Assembly (NCBI RefSeq): GCF_900105145.1
Contig: NZ_LT629752.1
Location: 3,415,501-3,479,500, forward strand
Length of the DNA: 64,000 nucleotides
DNA from: Polaribacter sp. KT25b
Lineage (GTDB): Bacteria > Bacteroidota > Bacteroidia > Flavobacteriales > Flavobacteriaceae
Reading direction: 5' to 3'
Shown here one piece after another: positions 50,617 to 59,934 of the stretch; within the stretch, counting starts at the first letter, position 1; each line of letters starts with the position of its first letter. Position numbers and translations under genes: made by a program. The notes beneath the pieces are model-generated. The model was given only the letters and a program-made list of their open reading frames with translations. It did no database searches and was not told where the DNA came from.

Positions 50617-50948
50617 TTTTAGTGTTTAATTACTTCTGCAAAAGTCTACCCGCTTTGTAAACTCTATGTTAGTTGTAAATTATGATTTCATTACTGTAAT
50701 ATTAAATTAAGGTTAAGACAAATAAAAAGTTAACAGTTTTTTAATTTTAGATAAACATAAAATTCAACTGTTGGTTGCATTTTTGTAATTATCTCTTGAG
50801 ATTAAATGTCATCATAATACATTAGTTTTTGTCAACTATTTATATGACTTACTGCCTTTGATCAAGGCAGTTTTTTTCTATTAATAAATGTTAAAACAAC
50901 GTTAAATTAAGATTATTTTTAGTTATTTTGTAATGACAAAAACTAATA
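50617..50948. other. 332-bp intergenic region between the TonB receptor and the porin
   Basis: Contains a 12-base palindrome ATCTCTTGAGAT near 50795, the orphan terminator at 50851-50877, and no reading frame of note. Neither side has a full consensus promoter; TAGACTTTTG about 30 bp before the receptor start and TTATTTTG about 15 bp before the porin start are imperfect -7 candidates. Confidence 0.5.
50851..50877 (+). terminator. Intrinsic terminator with no gene upstream
   Basis: ACTGCCTT, TGATC loop, AAGGCAGT, then seven Ts: an 8-bp stem typical of an intrinsic terminator on the plus strand. The nearest plus-strand gene upstream is the remnant at 45.6 kb, and the receptor gene on the left reads away. 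It may end a short RNA or act in the leader of the porin gene 72 bp downstream. Confidence 0.85.
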
Positions 50949-52160
50949 ATGATAAATTCCTCAATGCTACAAAATGTAGTAACCTTTGCATGTATAAGTG
51001 TTTTTTTAAGCATAAATGCACAAGAAACAAATGCACCTAAATTTGGGAAAGGATTATTTAATTTAATTGGCGAAGACAGTACCTGGACTATGAAAGTTGG
51101 TTTAAGGTTTCAAACGCTAGCTATTTCTAGTTGGGATGTAGAAAACGGACTTTCTAATCCTTCTTCATCTATGTTAATTAGAAGATCTCGTTTAAAATTT
51201 GATGGTTTTGCGTTTTCACCAAAATTAAAATATAAATTAGAATTAGGATTATCAAATAGAGATCAATCTGGAGCATCAGAATATACAAGTGATGCACCTA
51301 GATATATAATGGATGCCGTTTTAAAATGGAATTTTTCTAGAAACTTTGTTCTCTGGTTTGGACAAACAAAATTACCAGGCAACAGAGAACGAGTTATTTC
51401 GTCTGGCGATTTACAAATGGTAGACCGTTCTTTACTAAACAGCAGATTTAATATTGATAGAGATACTGGCGTTCAACTAAGACACAAGACCAAACTTTCT
51501 GAAAAATTTTTAATGAAAGAAATCTTCTCTATTTCTCAAGGTGAGGGAAGAAATGTTACTACAGGAAATGAAGGTGGACATCAATTTACAGGAAGAATTG
51601 AATTATTACCTTTTGGAGATTTTGAAAGCAAAGGAGATTATAGAGGAAGTGATCTCAAATTTGAACAAAATCATAAACTTTCGTTTGCATTTGGTTATAA
51701 TCTAAATAAAAATGCTGTAAGAACTAGAGGGAATCAAGGTGCTTACATGATCAATAATAATGGATTATACGCAACAGATATTTCTAACATTTTTATCGAT
51801 GCAATGTATAAGTACAAAGGTTTTTCTTTTATGGCAGAATATGCAAATAGAGACGCAAAAGATCCTTTAGCAAAAAATTCTGATGATACTTTAACAGGCG
51901 ATGAGGTTCAAGTTGGTAATGGTTTAAATCTGCAAACAGGATATTTACTTTCTAAAACGGTAGAAGTTTCTGCTCGTTATACCAACATTTCTTTAAATAA
52001 AAACATTACTGGAGAAGGTGCAGAAAACCAATATACATTAGGTTTATCTAAATATATTGCAGGTCATAAATTAAAAGTTCAAACAGATGTAAGCTATACA
52101 GATATTGGTTTTAGCACAAATAAATTATTGTATAGATTACAGGTAGATATTCATTTTTAA
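50949..52160 (+). CDS. Phosphate-selective porin O/P family protein
   Basis: Outer-membrane porin of 403 residues. The N-terminus (MINSSMLQNVVTFACISVFLSINAQE) is a signal peptide. The barrel begins TWTMKVGLRFQTLAISSWDVE and contains SSSMLIRRSRLKFDGFAFSPKLKYKLELGLS and FVLWFGQTKLPGNRERVISSGDLQMVDRSLLNSRFNIDRDTGVQL, the pattern of OprO/OprP-like porins. It ends LLYRLQVDIHF with a terminal phenylalanine. It is followed 80 bp later by a PiT phosphate permease on the same strand, which supports a phosphate role. The gene is divergent from a TonB receptor. Confidence 0.9.
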   Translation: MINSSMLQNVVTFACISVFLSINAQETNAPKFGKGLFNLIGEDSTWTMKVGLRFQTLAISSWDVENGLSNPSSSMLIRRSRLKFDGFAFSPKLKYKLELGLSNRDQSGASEYTSDAPRYIMDAVLKWNFSRNFVLWFGQTKLPGNRERVISSGDLQMVDRSLLNSRFNIDRDTGVQLRHKTKLSEKFLMKEIFSISQGEGRNVTTGNEGGHQFTGRIELLPFGDFESKGDYRGSDLKFEQNHKLSFAFGYNLNKNAVRTRGNQGAYMINNNGLYATDISNIFIDAMYKYKGFSFMAEYANRDAKDPLAKNSDDTLTGDEVQVGNGLNLQTGYLLSKTVEVSARYTNISLNKNITGEGAENQYTLGLSKYIAGHKLKVQTDVSYTDIGFSTNKLLYRLQVDIHF

Positions 52161-52208
52161 CGCATATTAACATAACATAAACGTAACATTCACAATTTTT
52201 TGTGTTTG

Positions 52209-52216
52209 TAACTTTG
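52209..52216 (+). promoter_or_regulatory. Candidate -7 element of the phosphate permease gene
   Basis: TAACTTTG matches TAnnTTTG and ends 23 bp before the ATG at 52240. The upstream hexamer is TTC rather than TTG at 17 bp, so this is a near match. The permease may thus be expressed apart from the porin. Confidence 0.5.
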
Positions 52217-52239
52217 CAAAACTAAAATTTTATATAAAA

Positions 52240-54495
52240 ATGGGAGATCCATATATTTTAATGCTTGTTGCTTTAGCTATTTTAGCTATAGTAGATTTAG
52301 TTGTAGGAGTTAGTAATGATGCTGTAAATTTCTTAAATTCAGCAATTGGCTCTAAGGCAATTCCTGTAAAGAAAATCATGATTATTGCTAGTTTAGGTGT
52401 ATTCTTTGGTGCAGTTACCTCTAGTGGAATGATGGAAGTTGCTCGTAAAGGAATTTTTAACCCTAATATGTTTATGTTTCAAGACATTATGATCATTTTT
52501 ATGGCTGTAATGATTACAGATATTCTTTTATTAGATATTTTTAATTCGCTTGGAATGCCAACATCAACTACAGTTTCTATTGTTTTTGAATTATTAGGTG
52601 CTGCAGTTTGTATTTCATTACTTAAAATTTCTGCAAACGATGCTCATTCAATTTCAGATATCTGGAGCTACATCAACCATGAAAAAGCATTAGATATTAT
52701 TAACGGAATTCTACTCTCTGTTGTTGTAGCCTTTTCTGTTGGAGCCCTCGTTCAATTTGCATCAAGATTAATTTACTCTTTCAATTTTGAAAAAAGAGCC
52801 ACTTATGTAAATGCACTTTTTGGTGGTTTTGCAATTACTGCAATTACCTATTTTATAATTATAAAAGGTTTAAAAGGAACTCCTTTTTATAGTGATGTAA
52901 AACATTTAATTGAAGGAAATACTCTTACTATTATTGCCGGAAGCTTTATTGCCTGGTCTGCTATTTCTCAAATATTAATACAATTTTTAAAAGTAAATGT
53001 TTTAAAACTAATTATTGGTATTGGTACATTTTCTTTAGCAATGGCATTTTCTGGAAACGATTTGGTAAACTTTGTTGGTGTGCCAATTGCTGCTTGGAAT
53101 TCTTATGAAGCATGGTCTGTTTCTGGCGTTGCAGCAGATTCTTTTTCTATGGGCATCTTAGCAAAAAAAGTACCATCTAATGTTTGGTTACTATTATTAG
53201 CTGGTACAATTATGGTTGTTACTTTATGGACCTCTAGTAAAGCACAAAATGTAATAAAAACAGGAATCGATTTATCTCGTCAAGGAGATGGTCATGAAAA
53301 ATTTCAACCAAATGGGGTGTCTAGAATTGTTGTTAGAGCTGCCATGACTCTTAATACCGGAATTAGTTATATAATTCCTAAATCTACATTAGCTTTTATC
53401 GATTCTAAATTTCAAAAACCTGTTGTAAAATTACCTAAAGACAAAAAATATGAATTACCAGCTTTTGATTTAATTAGAGCTTCTGTTAACTTAATTGTTG
53501 CCGGAATTTTAATTTCTATAGCTACTTCTATGAAACTGCCTTTATCTACAACTTATGTTACATTTATGGTAGCAATGGGTACATCTTTAGCAGATAGAGC
53601 TTGGGGACGTGAAAGTGCTGTTTATAGAGTTGCAGGTGTTCTTAATGTTATTGGTGGGTGGTTTCTAACTGCAATTGTAGCTTTTTTCGCAGCTGCTTTA
53701 GTTGCTTATTTAATTAGTTGGGACATGGTTATGATTCCTGTTTTATTAGCAGTAGTTGCTATTTTAATGGGTAGAAACACTTTACTTCTTAGAAAGGAAA
53801 CGAAAGAAGTAAAAAAACAACAATATATAGAAAGAGAAGAATTAATTACAATAAATGGTGTAATTGAAGAAAGTGCAGATCATATTTCTGAAGTAATAAA
53901 CCGTGTAAATAAATTATATACAAATGTTGTTGATGATTTATCTAGCCATGATTTAAATAAATTACGTAAAACAGATAAACACGTAGAAAAGTTAAATAAT
54001 GAAATAGATAATTTAAAAGATGGTGTGTTTTATTTTATTAAATCTTTAGATGATACCTCTGTACAAGCTAGTAGATTTTACATAATGGTATTAGGTTATT
54101 TACAAGATGTTGCACAATCTATTAGCTATATCTCTAGAGCTAGTTTTAAACACGTTAATAACAATCATAAAAATCTTAAGAAAGCTCAAATAAAAGATTT
54201 AAAAGAAATTGATATTGAATTATCTGATTTATTAACTAAAGAAGCTTCTATTTTTGGTAATAGAAATTTAGATGATCTTAATAATCTTTTAAAAGAAAAA
54301 AATCAATTACTAAAAAGTGTTTCTGTTTCAATAGAAAAGCAAGTTGCAAGAATTAGAACAGATGAAACAAGCCCGAAAAACACAACCTTGTATTTTAGTA
54401 TTTTATTAGAAACAAAAGATTTAATATCTGCTTTAATAAATTTACTACAAACCTATGAGGAGTTTTATTTAAGTACAAAACAGATGAAGAAATAA
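52240..54495 (+). CDS. Inorganic phosphate transporter, PiT family, with PhoU-like C-terminal region
   Basis: Inner-membrane phosphate permease of 751 residues. The family signature is seen twice: VVGVSNDAVNFLNSAIGSKAI near the N-terminus and MKLPLSTTYVTFMVAMGTSLADRAWG near 440, with the usual ten or so helices between. Residues of about 540-751 form an unusual helical cytoplasmic tail (ESADHISEVINRVNKLYTNVVDDLSSHDLNKLRKTDKHVEKLNNEID) of PhoU/DUF47 type. Fused PiT-PhoU-like proteins occur in Bacteroidota and could sense phosphate status directly. It follows the porin gene by 79 bp. Confidence 0.92.
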   Translation: MGDPYILMLVALAILAIVDLVVGVSNDAVNFLNSAIGSKAIPVKKIMIIASLGVFFGAVTSSGMMEVARKGIFNPNMFMFQDIMIIFMAVMITDILLLDIFNSLGMPTSTTVSIVFELLGAAVCISLLKISANDAHSISDIWSYINHEKALDIINGILLSVVVAFSVGALVQFASRLIYSFNFEKRATYVNALFGGFAITAITYFIIIKGLKGTPFYSDVKHLIEGNTLTIIAGSFIAWSAISQILIQFLKVNVLKLIIGIGTFSLAMAFSGNDLVNFVGVPIAAWNSYEAWSVSGVAADSFSMGILAKKVPSNVWLLLLAGTIMVVTLWTSSKAQNVIKTGIDLSRQGDGHEKFQPNGVSRIVVRAAMTLNTGISYIIPKSTLAFIDSKFQKPVVKLPKDKKYELPAFDLIRASVNLIVAGILISIATSMKLPLSTTYVTFMVAMGTSLADRAWGRESAVYRVAGVLNVIGGWFLTAIVAFFAAALVAYLISWDMVMIPVLLAVVAILMGRNTLLLRKETKEVKKQQYIEREELITINGVIEESADHISEVINRVNKLYTNVVDDLSSHDLNKLRKTDKHVEKLNNEIDNLKDGVFYFIKSLDDTSVQASRFYIMVLGYLQDVAQSISYISRASFKHVNNNHKNLKKAQIKDLKEIDIELSDLLTKEASIFGNRNLDDLNNLLKEKNQLLKSVSVSIEKQVARIRTDETSPKNTTLYFSILLETKDLISALINLLQTYEEFYLSTKQMKK

Positions 54496-54514
54496 AATTT
54501 TATTTCTTATAATT

Positions 54515-54549
54515 TAAAAAAAACCATGAAAAGATTCATGGTTTTTTTT
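54515..54549. terminator. Terminator between the phosphate permease and patatin genes
   Basis: AAAACCATGAA pairs with TTCATGGTTTT around an AAGA loop, extended by A- and T-runs, so it can end transcripts from both convergent genes. Confidence 0.9.
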
Positions 54550-54550
54550 A

Positions 54551-56749
54551 TTAGAACCAAAATCCTAAATTAAACAACCAAAAACTTTGATTGGTTTCTG
54601 GAGACCAACTGTATTTAATTTCTAAAGGCCCAACTAAACTACCATAACTATAACCTAAAGCATAACCAGATATAACATCTTTAAATAGTTCTATATCTCT
54701 AAAAACATTGTCTCCTAATCTTCCATAATTTGCAATAAAAATTGCATTATGTTTATCTGTAATAGCATATCTAAAGTTAAATTCAGATTTTACAAAAGAA
54801 TTATCAGAAAGTTCTGCAAAATCATATCCGTAAAAAGAAATAAAGGTGTTTATATAATTCTGATTATAGCCTCCTAAATAAAAATCAAAAATTCCTGACT
54901 CTGGGTTCTTCAAAGTAAAACCAGCTTCATTTGTAAACTGAAAGGTTAACTTATTCCAAAATGTTTTAGCAAAACCTAGAGTTCCTTTTGCTTGCCCAAA
55001 AGTTTCAAAATCGCCATTATAATCAGAAGAAGCCATATTAAATCTAAAATTTAGATCTGCAAAATACCCTTTTGTAGGAAAATAGTTTTTATTATAAGTA
55101 TCTAGCTTTAAATATCCAAAAGTGTTAAAATAATGACTTTTATCTAAAATAGTTTCTTCATTATTTGTGGTAATTGTTGCTGTTGTTGCTTTTATATATT
55201 TATGTTCTGCACCTAAACCAATAGCAAATTTTCTATCAAAAGTAGTTTGAACAAAAAACTGATTGGTAAAATCTATATATTTTAAATTAATATTATCAAT
55301 ATTAGGAAATGTAGAAACTAACGGATTAACCTTTGTGCTTGAAGTAAAATGATTATATCTAGATCGAAAGCCATAACTAATATAAAAACCATTATCTACA
55401 AAATAGTTTAGGTTATACCTTAAATTATCTCCTAAAATCATATCTACAGAAAGCAAGTCATTATCAAGTAATAGATGTTTCTGACTGTAATTTGCTAATA
55501 CGCTAGATTTGTATAAAAGATCGTAATGAACGCCAAGTTTTAAACTTGCATTTTCGTTCGTTTCTTTCAAGTAAAAACTTAATAAATAAGTGTTATCTAC
55601 CTTCTTAATTAAATTATATTCAATACGATCATAATTTCTTGTTGCAGATAATAAGTAAATCTTTTTTGTTATTTCTCTTCTTGTAACACTATCACCTTCT
55701 TTTAATTTTAATTTTCCAAGTACAAAAGCTCTCGTATAATCCTTTATACCATCAATAGAGATACTAGAAATTGTTAACTTTTCGTTATTTAATTTTAATG
55801 GAGCTCTTTTCTTTTTATTTTTTTGTTTTACTGCAAGTTCTTTAAAGACCTTTCTATATTTTATTGCTTCATCAATTCCTATTTTTAAAATTTCATCTTT
55901 TTTATCAAAATCAACTACACCAAATTTAGAAATATCAGGATGAATATAAACATCAATTTTTTCTTTCTCCTTTTCTGTTTTGCTATACATTTGATAACTC
56001 ATTATCTGATTTAAAATAGATATTGCAGAGTTTAACTTATCTTTCTTATACAATTTACCTTCTACATCAGATCCTATTACAATATCTATTCCTTTTGCCT
56101 TCATTACACTAACAGGAAAATTATTTGCAATTCCGCCATCAACCAATAATTTACCGTCTAAAACAACAGGATTTAGCAACGTAGGAAAAGAACCACTTGC
56201 TCTTAACGCCAAAGGTAAAGAACCTTTTTCGATCAATACTTCACCACCAGTTTCAACATCTGTTCCAATACAATAAAAAGGGACTGATAATTTAGTAAAA
56301 TCTTGATTACCATCTAAAGAATCGAATAATTCTAACAATAGATTAAGTACATTTTGACCTTTAGAAATTGCTTTTGGAAACCCAATAACACCTTTTTTTA
56401 CAGGTAAAGTTATCATAGTATTTTCGCCATATTCTTTTTCAAAAAAAGTTTCTGAACTTCTTGGCAATAAATCTCTTACTAGAGCAAAAAAATCGGTTTC
56501 AATTATAATAGTTTCTATTTGATCTGCAGAATAACCAGCAGCATATAAACCACCAATAATTGCACCCATACTTGTACCGCCAATATAATCTAACTTAATA
56601 CCTGCTTTGTCAATTTCTTTTAAAACACCTACATGTGCAAAACCTTTTGCCCCACCACCACTTAAAACCAAACCTATTTTTGGTTGTTTTTGTTGACTAA
56701 AAAAAACAGCTGTAATCAGTAAAAAAAAAATTGTTGTATAATTTTTCAT
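54551..56749 (-). CDS. Patatin-like phospholipase with outer-membrane barrel, PlpD type
   Basis: A 732-residue secreted esterase-autotransporter-like protein. A signal peptide (to about 20) precedes a patatin domain with GGGAKGFAHVGVLKEI, the nucleophile Ser60 in GGTSMGA, and the catalytic Asp in LLVDGGIANNFPV (about 204), so the Ser-Asp dyad is complete. A POTRA-like linker (ISSISIDGIKDYTRAFVLGKL) and a BamA/16-strand barrel follow, ending SFWLLNLGFWF. The architecture matches Pseudomonas PlpD, a type Vd secretion protein. The lipid substrate is unknown. It overlaps uvrC by 4 bp (ATGA), so they are probably translationally coupled. Confidence 0.93.
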   Translation of the reverse strand: MKNYTTIFFLLITAVFFSQQKQPKIGLVLSGGGAKGFAHVGVLKEIDKAGIKLDYIGGTSMGAIIGGLYAAGYSADQIETIIIETDFFALVRDLLPRSSETFFEKEYGENTMITLPVKKGVIGFPKAISKGQNVLNLLLELFDSLDGNQDFTKLSVPFYCIGTDVETGGEVLIEKGSLPLALRASGSFPTLLNPVVLDGKLLVDGGIANNFPVSVMKAKGIDIVIGSDVEGKLYKKDKLNSAISILNQIMSYQMYSKTEKEKEKIDVYIHPDISKFGVVDFDKKDEILKIGIDEAIKYRKVFKELAVKQKNKKKRAPLKLNNEKLTISSISIDGIKDYTRAFVLGKLKLKEGDSVTRREITKKIYLLSATRNYDRIEYNLIKKVDNTYLLSFYLKETNENASLKLGVHYDLLYKSSVLANYSQKHLLLDNDLLSVDMILGDNLRYNLNYFVDNGFYISYGFRSRYNHFTSSTKVNPLVSTFPNIDNINLKYIDFTNQFFVQTTFDRKFAIGLGAEHKYIKATTATITTNNEETILDKSHYFNTFGYLKLDTYNKNYFPTKGYFADLNFRFNMASSDYNGDFETFGQAKGTLGFAKTFWNKLTFQFTNEAGFTLKNPESGIFDFYLGGYNQNYINTFISFYGYDFAELSDNSFVKSEFNFRYAITDKHNAIFIANYGRLGDNVFRDIELFKDVISGYALGYSYGSLVGPLEIKYSWSPETNQSFWLFNLGFWF

Positions 56750-58542
56750 GTTTTTTGAGGATGATAAAATTGATATACTTTTGTAGCTCTTGCATTGCCA
56801 ATAACTTCAACTAAATCTGGTAAAGAAGCTTCTTTTACGCGTTTTGCCGATTTAAATTTACGCAATAAAGTTGTAATAGTCTGTTTACCAATATCAGGAA
56901 TTTGTTCTAACTCACTTTTTATAGCACTTTTACTACGTTTATTTCTGTGAAAAGTAATTCCGAATCTATGCGCTTCGTTTCTTAAATACTGCGTAATTTT
57001 TAAAGTTTCAGACTTTTTATCTAAATACAAAGGAATTGGATCATCTGGATAATATATTTCTTCTAAACGTTTTGCAATTCCGATAATGGCAATTTTGCCA
57101 CGCAATCCTAAAACATCTAAACTTTTTAAAGCGGATGATAATTGTCCTTTTCCTCCATCAATAATAATTAGTTGTGGCAAAGGTTGCTCCTCTTCTAATA
57201 AACGCTTGTATCTTCTGTACACAACCTCTTCCATAGATGCAAAATCATCAGGACCTTCTACCGTTTTTATATTGTAATGTCTGTAATCTTTTTTACTTGG
57301 TTTCCCATCTTTAAAAACCACACAAGCAGCAACAGGATTTGTACCTTGAATGTTAGAATTATCGAAACACTCTATATGTCTTGGCTCTACAGAAAGGCGT
57401 AAATCCTTTTTCATTTGCGCCATAATTCTTTTTACATGCCTGTCTGGATCAACAATTTTAATCTGCTTAAATTGTTCTTGTCTGTAATATTTTGCATTTC
57501 TTTCTGATAATTCTACAATACGTTTTTTATCACCCAATTTAGGAATTGTAACTTTTACACTTTCGCCCAAATCTACTTTAAAAGGAACATAAATTTCTGG
57601 TGATTGTGAGTTGAACCGTTGTCTAATTTCAACAATAAAAAGTTCTAATAGTTCTTTGTCTGTTTCGTCTAATTTTTTCTTAATTTCTGTTGTATTAGAC
57701 TGGATAATTGATCCGTTAGAAATCTTTAAAAAGTTTGCATATCCGTGAGTTTCATCAGAAATAATTGAAAAAACATCTACATTATTTATTGACGGATTTA
57801 TAATAGTAGATTTTGCTTGATAATTACCTAATAAGCTAAGTTTTTCTTTGATTTTTTGCGCCTCTTCAAACTCCATCTTTTCAGCAAAATCTAACATCAT
57901 TTCTTGAAACTTCTCTAAACTTTCTTTAAAATTTCCTTTAATAATATTTCTAATTTCTCTGATAGAATCATTGTAATTTGCCTCTGTTTCTAATCCTTCA
58001 CAAGCGCCTTTACAGTTCTTTAAATGATATTCTAAACAGACTTTATATTTACCTTCGTTTATGTTTTTCTTACTTAAATCGAAAGCACAGGTTCTTAAAG
58101 GATAGAGTTCTTTTATCAAATCTAACAAAACGCGAACCGTTCTTACAGAAGTATAAGGACCAAAATATTCTGAGCCATCTTTTATAACTCTTCTTGTCAT
58201 AAATAATCTTGGAAAACGCTCGTTTTTAATACAAAGCCAAGGGTAACTTTTATCATCTTTTAAAAGAACATTATACTTTGGTCTGTACTTTTTAATTAAG
58301 TTATTTTCTAATAAAAGTGCGTCTGTTTCTGTATTTACAACAATGTGTTTTATGTTTACAATTTTCTTTACTAAAACTCTAGTTTTACCATTTTCGTGGT
58401 TTTTATTAAAGTAAGATGAAACTCTTTTTTTTAAGTTTTTAGCTTTACCAATGTAAATAATTACATCGTCTTTATCAAAATATTGATAAACTCCGGGCTC
58501 ATTTGGTAAGGTTTGTACTTGTAGTTCTAAAGATGCAGACAT
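56746..58542 (-). CDS. uvrC: Excinuclease ABC subunit UvrC
   Basis: Makes both incisions in nucleotide excision repair; 598 residues from the ATG at 58542 (the TTG 6 bp upstream is less likely). The GIY-YIG nuclease domain begins LPNEPGVYQYFDKDDVIIYIGKAKNLKKRVSSYF. A UVR interaction motif lies at EKMEFEEAQKIKEKL. The RNase H-like 3' domain has IECFDNSNIQGTNPVAACVVFKDGKP and IIDGGKGQL, and the C-terminus has an HhH pair (LEQIPDIGKQTITTLLRKFKS). A TATTTTTG element ends 3 bp before this ATG, which would imply an almost leaderless mRNA. It overlaps the patatin gene by 4 bp. Confidence 0.96.
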   Translation of the reverse strand: MSASLELQVQTLPNEPGVYQYFDKDDVIIYIGKAKNLKKRVSSYFNKNHENGKTRVLVKKIVNIKHIVVNTETDALLLENNLIKKYRPKYNVLLKDDKSYPWLCIKNERFPRLFMTRRVIKDGSEYFGPYTSVRTVRVLLDLIKELYPLRTCAFDLSKKNINEGKYKVCLEYHLKNCKGACEGLETEANYNDSIREIRNIIKGNFKESLEKFQEMMLDFAEKMEFEEAQKIKEKLSLLGNYQAKSTIINPSINNVDVFSIISDETHGYANFLKISNGSIIQSNTTEIKKKLDETDKELLELFIVEIRQRFNSQSPEIYVPFKVDLGESVKVTIPKLGDKKRIVELSERNAKYYRQEQFKQIKIVDPDRHVKRIMAQMKKDLRLSVEPRHIECFDNSNIQGTNPVAACVVFKDGKPSKKDYRHYNIKTVEGPDDFASMEEVVYRRYKRLLEEEQPLPQLIIIDGGKGQLSSALKSLDVLGLRGKIAIIGIAKRLEEIYYPDDPIPLYLDKKSETLKITQYLRNEAHRFGITFHRNKRSKSAIKSELEQIPDIGKQTITTLLRKFKSAKRVKEASLPDLVEVIGNARATKVYQFYHPQKT

Positions 58543-58581
58543 AGTCAAAAATACTATTTTTACAGAAATAAATTGGTTTAA

Positions 58582-59178
58582 TTAGTATGCTATATTTTCT
58601 AAAAAACCAGCGTTTGTATTATCTACAACTTGCCAACCATAAATAGCAGATAATTGATAAATTTTAGAAATTTCCTCGAAAAAACGTGTTTTAGCAGCCG
58701 TTTTTAAATTTGTTAATTTTATTGATTCCTTAATTTTATCAATACTTTTTTGGTTGATTTTATTCAAATCTGTTTTCGAAAAAGTATTAAATTGACTTTG
58801 TTGTAAATCAAAATATTTTACATCCGGAGAAATTGTAATTTCCTCATCAGGCATTTTATTGATGTAAATTTTTTTCTGTAAAGAATCTATTTGAATGTCT
58901 AATTTTGATAAATCATAACCAACCTCAACTGTTGCATTTACAGTAACAATGGCTTTTTTATCAAAAGAAATAGTTTCGTAAAAGTACTTTTTAGAATCAG
59001 AATAATTATAAATTTCAGAAAAGTTTGCATTTGACACAACTAGCTTACTCATATTTTTAATTGAGTTTACAACTACTTGAATTTCTTCTTTTTGCTGATG
59101 TTTATTATCTTTTTGATACCAATATTTGGCAATGAAAAAACCAATAAAAAAAACGAGAATATATCTTGAAATCTTCAT
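58582..59178 (-). CDS. DUF4230 domain protein
   Basis: A 198-residue protein with an N-terminal hydrophobic anchor (ISRYILVFFIGFFIAKYWYQ) and a domain of about 150 residues matching DUF4230 in layout: a beta-rich start (ISFDKKAIVTVNATVEVGYDLSKLDIQID) and a helical C-terminal part (AAKTRFFEEISKIYQLSAIYGWQV). The domain is probably periplasmic. The function is unknown. It lies between uvrC and lspA, with a 33-bp gap to uvrC and 95 bp to lspA. Confidence 0.8.
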   Translation of the reverse strand: MKISRYILVFFIGFFIAKYWYQKDNKHQQKEEIQVVVNSIKNMSKLVVSNANFSEIYNYSDSKKYFYETISFDKKAIVTVNATVEVGYDLSKLDIQIDSLQKKIYINKMPDEEITISPDVKYFDLQQSQFNTFSKTDLNKINQKSIDKIKESIKLTNLKTAAKTRFFEEISKIYQLSAIYGWQVVDNTNAGFLENIAY

Positions 59179-59273
59179 ACTTGAGTAAGTTAGAATTTAA
59201 AATCTAATCTTTACACAAGTTAGTGAAAAATACGAGACTTTATTTTAAGAAAAAATTAAATTTCTGATGCTCT

Positions 59274-59900
59274 TTAAGCTACTTTATTCTCAGAATTTTT
59301 TTCTTCTTTTGGAAAAGCTTGTTTGCTAAAAATAAAAAGTAAAACTACACCAATTGTTATGTAAGCATCTGCAGGATTAAAAATATATTGAAAAAAAGTA
59401 TATTGTTCTCCACCAACAAAAGGAATCCAACTTGGTAAATCTCCAGTCCAAAGTGGAAAATAAAACATATCTACTACTTTACCATGAAAAAAAGTTCCAT
59501 AAGGCTCATCAGCAAAAAGAGTTGCTACTTTATGGCTAGAATCGTCAAAAATTGCGCCGTAAAAAACAGAATCTACAATATTACCAACTGCACCAGAAAA
59601 AATTAATGAAATTGCAATAATTACTGCATTATGAACTTTCGTTTTTATATTGCCAACTAGCCAGTACATTATTGCAGTTACAGCAACTAATCTAAAAACG
59701 GTTAAAAAAAGTTTACCTGCTTTACCACCAAACTCAAAACCCATTGCCATTCCGTTATTTTCTACAAAATGGATTTTAAACCAATCGAAAACCACTACTT
59801 CTTCTCCTAAAACAAAGTTTGTTTTTACATAGATTTTTATAACTTGATCTAATATTATAGTAAATAATATAGTAAAAATTGCGAGGTTCCTTTTGGACAT
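59274..59900 (-). CDS. lspA: Lipoprotein signal peptidase LspA
   Basis: Aspartic protease that cleaves lipoprotein signal peptides at the lipidated Cys; 208 residues from the ATG at 59900. A GTG 21 bp upstream is also possible. Conserved motifs are VENNGMAMGF, GAVGNIVDSVFYGAIFD and FNPADAYITIGVV, which supply the two catalytic aspartates, with four transmembrane helices. A loop between them (about residues 125-165) is longer than in Escherichia coli, as is usual in Bacteroidota. The window encodes several clear substrates, such as GldD and the HMA and DUF5689 lipoproteins. Confidence 0.96.
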   Translation of the reverse strand: MSKRNLAIFTILFTIILDQVIKIYVKTNFVLGEEVVVFDWFKIHFVENNGMAMGFEFGGKAGKLFLTVFRLVAVTAIMYWLVGNIKTKVHNAVIIAISLIFSGAVGNIVDSVFYGAIFDDSSHKVATLFADEPYGTFFHGKVVDMFYFPLWTGDLPSWIPFVGGEQYTFFQYIFNPADAYITIGVVLLFIFSKQAFPKEEKNSENKVA

Positions 59901-59934
59901 TTTTATTGAATTTGTGCGCACAAAAATAAGAATA

